A stretch of 57,275 nucleotides of DNA from Clostridiaceae bacterium (lineage in GTDB: Bacteria; Bacillota; Clostridia; Lachnospirales; Lachnospiraceae): assembly GCA_910575585.1 (NCBI GenBank), contig CAJTGF010000030.1, positions 1 through 57,275 of the forward strand. Direction: 5' to 3'. Under the pieces are notes generated by a model. The model was not told the DNA's origin, made no database searches, and was given only the letters and a program-made list of their open reading frames with translations. Positions 54,121 to 57,275 of this stretch are shown in pieces (position 1 is the first letter of the stretch; every line of letters begins with the position of its first letter). The position numbers and the translations under genes were made by a program.

Positions 54121-55851
54121 TTAGTCAATGTTATTGATATTTGCTACCCCTCCTGCGTCTCTGGCCATAATATTCTCCACATCCAAATATCCGAAATAAA
54201 GACCGTACACATTCTTTGCAAGGGAAGCTGCATTTCCAGATGTATATCCGTTTGGAATATTTACTGTCACAGCAATCTCAGGATTATCATAAGGGCCGTA
54301 AGAAATGAAAAAAGCGTGATTTGCATGGTTTTTTGATTCCTGAGTTGTACCGGTTTTTCCTGCAATGGGTACTTCTAAATCCTGGAACAGCTTCCGGACG
54401 GTTCTTGACGAATTGTTGGCAATCACCCGTCTCATTCCTTCCTGCACAATATCCCATGTATTTTCCGAAAAATCCAGTTTGGTATAGACCGGGGACGGAT
54501 ATTCTGGTTCTTTCCCGCCAGAGGGATCCACAATCCGGTCAATGAGACTGAATTCATATACGGTTCCCCGATTAGCGATTGCGGTTACATAACGGGAAAG
54601 CTGTATGTTGGAATAGGCATGGGTGGATTGTCCCATGGCGGAACGTTCCGGGTCTTCTGTTGTCATATGAGGATTCGTTTCCGGAATTTCTACGCCGGAC
54701 GTATAATCCAATCCGAAAAAACCAGCATATTTTTGAATCATAGCAATTCCGCGGTCAGGATCATAGTTCCCATGTTCATCCATGGACAAACGTTTTCCTA
54801 AATCAGCAAAATAGTAATTGCAGGAATTTTGGATTGCTTCCGTTATTGTTTCTTCTCCATGTTTCCCAGGATAGATCCAACATTTAATGGGAAGTATGGC
54901 CTGGTCATATAATCCGGTGCAATTCACCCTTTCCTCAATTCCCACGGCCCCTTCTTCCAATGCGGCCACAGCCATGACCGGCTTAAACGTGGAAGCCGGC
55001 GCTTTCGAAACCTGGGTGGCTTTGTTATAAAGAGGGTTGGACAGATCATGTAATAACCATCTATAATATGCGGCGTCAATGGTTCCGGAAAGGCGGTTGC
55101 CGTCATATCCGGGATAAGACACAAGGGCCAGAATTTTTCCGGTATTTACATCGGTTACCACAACGCCGGCTGTACATGGTTCCAGCGCCATCTGCGCCGG
55201 CGTTAATTCCAACCGGATAATCTTTTCTCTAATAAGCTGAAACGCGTAATCTTCATTCTGCGTTTCCAACAGGCGGATCTCCTCCTCGTTATGCGTCAAA
55301 ACGCCCTGGGAATAAAGCGCCAGCAAAAGATCGCTGCCAGTAATTGTTCCATTCTCGATCAGATGCCGGTATATCTCTTTTTCAAATCCACTGTCATTTT
55401 CAAGGGCCCTTATGGTATATTCCAGCACTTCGTGAAATATCTGTTCCGGATCCGAATATTTTTGTTCCATGTTCAGAGCAGATGTGTCGATCCAGCCTCC
55501 TTCAATACCGCTATAAAGATATTCCCTAAGATTCCCCGTCCCGTCTTTCCACGCCAGATATTCCCTGCTGCTTTTATCAATTTCTTCTGTTTTAATGATT
55601 CCCTGCTCTTCTGATGATAAGCAGGAAACAACATAAAACATATAATCCGCAATTTCTTCCGGCAGCTGACACTGTGCCGTGGGATTTGGGCTATATAATT
55701 CGTTTCTCATGGACTGAAACGCTTCTGTCCTTGCAGTAAGGAATGTTTCAAATATCCTGACTTCGGCATCAGCAGTACTCTCCTTTAAATGTTCCGTGGA
55801 AATTACTCCGTTGTTGATCAGCTGAAACCATGCGCTTTTTATGGGAATCAC
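54121..55851 (-). CDS. Penicillin-binding protein, C-terminal transpeptidase part
   Basis: 576 residues read from a GTG at 55851. It holds the complete transpeptidase domain: APASTFKPV (SxxK), IQNSCNYYFADLG (SxN), GKTGTTQES (KTG). The N-terminal 200 residues are the linker insert of long Clostridia class B PBPs. The frame overlaps the N-terminal piece by 4 bases (GTGA); adding one G (GAG-GTG for GAGTG) joins both into one roughly 980-residue PBP2-type protein. It would crosslink peptidoglycan during growth or division. As a split gene it probably gives no membrane-bound enzyme unless reinitiation makes a complex. Confidence 0.82.
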   Translation of the reverse strand: MIPIKSAWFQLINNGVISTEHLKESTADAEVRIFETFLTARTEAFQSMRNELYSPNPTAQCQLPEEIADYMFYVVSCLSSEEQGIIKTEEIDKSSREYLAWKDGTGNLREYLYSGIEGGWIDTSALNMEQKYSDPEQIFHEVLEYTIRALENDSGFEKEIYRHLIENGTITGSDLLLALYSQGVLTHNEEEIRLLETQNEDYAFQLIREKIIRLELTPAQMALEPCTAGVVVTDVNTGKILALVSYPGYDGNRLSGTIDAAYYRWLLHDLSNPLYNKATQVSKAPASTFKPVMAVAALEEGAVGIEERVNCTGLYDQAILPIKCWIYPGKHGEETITEAIQNSCNYYFADLGKRLSMDEHGNYDPDRGIAMIQKYAGFFGLDYTSGVEIPETNPHMTTEDPERSAMGQSTHAYSNIQLSRYVTAIANRGTVYEFSLIDRIVDPSGGKEPEYPSPVYTKLDFSENTWDIVQEGMRRVIANNSSRTVRKLFQDLEVPIAGKTGTTQESKNHANHAFFISYGPYDNPEIAVTVNIPNGYTSGNAASLAKNVYGLYFGYLDVENIMARDAGGVANINNID

Positions 55852-57071
55852 TCTGCTGAGCCGCTGACGTTTTTATTGATACTGTCCTCTGCATTAACCA
55901 GTTTTGAAGCCAGAACCCCTGCCAATTGCTGCTCGATCAAATGATAGATGCCTTTTTGCAGATCTCTGTCTATGGTCAGATACACATCGCTGCCGGACTT
56001 GGGAGTCGTTTGAGAAATGGTCTCCCGGATATGTCCCACATTATCTACGTAAACGGAAAGATGTCCTTTCGTGCCCTGAAGCGTGGTTTCCATAGCCCGC
56101 TCGATTCCTGATTTGCCCACGATATCATCCAGTTCATATTCCGGGTTTTCCTGCCTAAGAAGTTCCAATTGACTTTCCTGGATACTTCCTACATATCCAA
56201 TGATCGAAGAAAAATAGATGCTATCATTATATTTACGGATTGTGGTTTCTTCTACATCTACCCCGGGCAATTCTTCCATATGTTCCAAAATATCTACCAT
56301 TGTGGAAGTATCAATATAAGAAGAAATTTTAACCGCTTCATACTTTTTATAAGAAGTCAGCCCGATTGTGTACCAGATATCCATAACTTGAAGTGTTTCT
56401 TCCCGTGTCATGAGCACCGGATTTCCTTTTTTGTCTTTTATTTCATCCAGCTGGTAATGGGAATACCGATTCCGGAAAAGTTCCTCAGCAGAAATATCCG
56501 AAGGAAATTTTCCATCCGGCCCCGTAAGCTGTTTCGGGGATTTCAGTCCAAATATATTACATAGAAAACGCTTATGAGAGATTTCCGAAGTTGATGTAAA
56601 ATACATTTCTCCGCGTTCATTTACAGCGATCTCAAGTTTTCCGGATATCTTGTTTCCATGCTGGTTTAAAATTTGAACCAATTTTAAAAAAACGCTGTTT
56701 TTTTCAGACACGGTTTTACACTGCCCATTGTCACGGAACATAACGACATAGGCCAGTTCATTGTAAGCCAGTTCATTTCCATTCCTGTCATAGATATTGC
56801 CTCGGACTCCTGGAAAATCCAATTCCCTTGTTGTCATTTGCAAATAACTATGGAGATATTGCTCTCCATTTATGATCTGCAATTCATACAGCCTTACTGC
56901 CAGTCTGGCAAACATACAGAAAAAAATAATAAGTAAAATAAGTATGCGCAGACAGGCCCATTTCCTTTCCCCACTTCTTTTTCCGCTTTTCGGTGAATTT
57001 ATACTGTTCTTTTCCTGAACGGAACCGGCTTGACCTCTGGTGTCAAAGGTTCTGTCAACTCTTCTAGGCAT
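55848..57071 (-). CDS. Penicillin-binding protein, N-terminal dimerisation part
   Basis: 407 residues: a basic cytoplasmic tail, one transmembrane helix (CLRILILLIIFFCMFARLAV), then the PBP dimer/pedestal domain with DFPGVRGNIYDRNGNELAYN and GKSGIERAMETTLQGTKG. It ends with a TGA at 55850-55848 in the linker, before the transpeptidase. GGGAG lies 9 bases before the ATG at 57071. The gene is monocistronic; the upstream DNA is the left end of an IS-like element, which may supply the promoter. A mobile PBP could change beta-lactam sensitivity. Confidence 0.82.
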   Translation of the reverse strand: MPRRVDRTFDTRGQAGSVQEKNSINSPKSGKRSGERKWACLRILILLIIFFCMFARLAVRLYELQIINGEQYLHSYLQMTTRELDFPGVRGNIYDRNGNELAYNELAYVVMFRDNGQCKTVSEKNSVFLKLVQILNQHGNKISGKLEIAVNERGEMYFTSTSEISHKRFLCNIFGLKSPKQLTGPDGKFPSDISAEELFRNRYSHYQLDEIKDKKGNPVLMTREETLQVMDIWYTIGLTSYKKYEAVKISSYIDTSTMVDILEHMEELPGVDVEETTIRKYNDSIYFSSIIGYVGSIQESQLELLRQENPEYELDDIVGKSGIERAMETTLQGTKGHLSVYVDNVGHIRETISQTTPKSGSDVYLTIDRDLQKGIYHLIEQQLAGVLASKLVNAEDSINKNVSGSAE

Positions 57072-57139
57072 TGGGTCGTACTCCCTGCAATTTGTTTGCT
57101 GCCGCGCCTTTGGCGTTGGCAGGCAATTACAATATATAC

Positions 57140-57275
57140 CAAAATTAAATAGTTCTTGTGAGTAAAAAGTTTTTTGTAAAAAAATAACCCTTCCGTATGG
57201 ATTTGTGGTATCTTTAAGTTCCTACACTTAAGAAAGATACAAACCACCAGAAGAGTTATTCTGTGTATGAGTTTA
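57140..57275 (+). mobile_element. Left end of an IS-like element (continues beyond the window)
   Basis: AATAACCCTTCCGTATGG (57183-57200) and its near-complement ending at 57260 form a long imperfect hairpin, GTATCTTT/AAAGATAC in the upper stem, with CCTACAC in the loop. The same loop word and arrangement occur inside the decayed IS at 43727-43805. This leader pattern precedes a transposase gene in some IS families. The element's start near 57140 is only estimated; the transposase would follow after 57275. Confidence 0.5.

Noticed and set aside
57183-57260. Large hairpin considered as a transcription terminator for PBP-side genes
   Set aside because: No T-run directly follows, no gene ends here, and its layout matches the leader of the IS remnant better.

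Overview
The window looks like a chromosomal segment of an anaerobic, endospore-forming gut Clostridia, most likely a Lachnospiraceae (Clostridium XIVa group) bacterium. Signs are the spoIID / degenerate-spoIIQ pair, nifS-nifU-mnmA order, a type-2-like IleRS behind a T-box leader, DUF6465, DUF6809 and DUF6870 proteins, a pdaA-type deacetylase, and strong AGGAGG ribosome sites. All functions come from reading motifs; no database search was run.

Layout. 1-1000: a partial gene, a small lipoprotein and a 5'-truncated metalloprotease next to an IS-end-like sequence. 1.06-8.2 kb: a minus-strand cassette behind a consensus promoter, made of a large TPR protein with a J-like domain lacking HPD, an Hsp70 paralogue, a 91-residue protein and an AAA-ATPase/PD-(D/E)XK protein. 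8.4-19 kb: housekeeping and transport genes (RsmF-type methyltransferase, HerA-like ATPase, DUF6465, YhcC-like radical SAM, MATE, PdaA, DUF362 Fe-S protein, patatin, second MATE). 19-28 kb: coiled-coil protein, tRNA-Ser(CGA), nifS-nifU-mnmA-amidase operon, secreted alpha/beta hydrolase, CBS protein, spoIID-spoIIQ. 28.3-34.4 kb: glycogen phosphorylase and isoleucyl-tRNA synthetase, which form one uninterrupted reading frame across an A9 tract, behind an Ile T-box riboswitch with a near-perfect promoter.

34.4-43.6 kb is mixed: a secreted phosphoesterase, an XRE/DUF6809 divergent pair, a frameshifted Rpn nuclease, a MATE gene, an AraC pair, and a 6-phospho-beta-glucosidase with divergent LysR. 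From about 43.7 kb to the end the DNA is accessory and partly decayed: an IS remnant with 17-bp terminal repeats, a Tn916-like KTR protein with small membrane ORFs and TetR, stumps of a large serine recombinase and of a probable relaxase, a MarR-MATE operon, a second nearly identical MATE copy killed by a TAG codon, a Crp/Fnr-ferredoxin group, an intact large serine recombinase, a class B penicillin-binding protein split by a frameshift, and the beginning of another IS-like element.

Common threads: five MATE exporters, two of them a 1.5-kb direct duplication about 10.9 kb apart; and three genes or gene boundaries (ileS/glgP, rpn, PBP) that would each become normal if one base were restored, which is either real decay or a systematic one-base-loss sequencing problem. 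The most interesting candidates for new biology are the HPD-less J/TPR-Hsp70 cassette, the ileS-glgP read-through frame, and the glgP terminator whose 3' arm is also the spoIID ribosome binding site.
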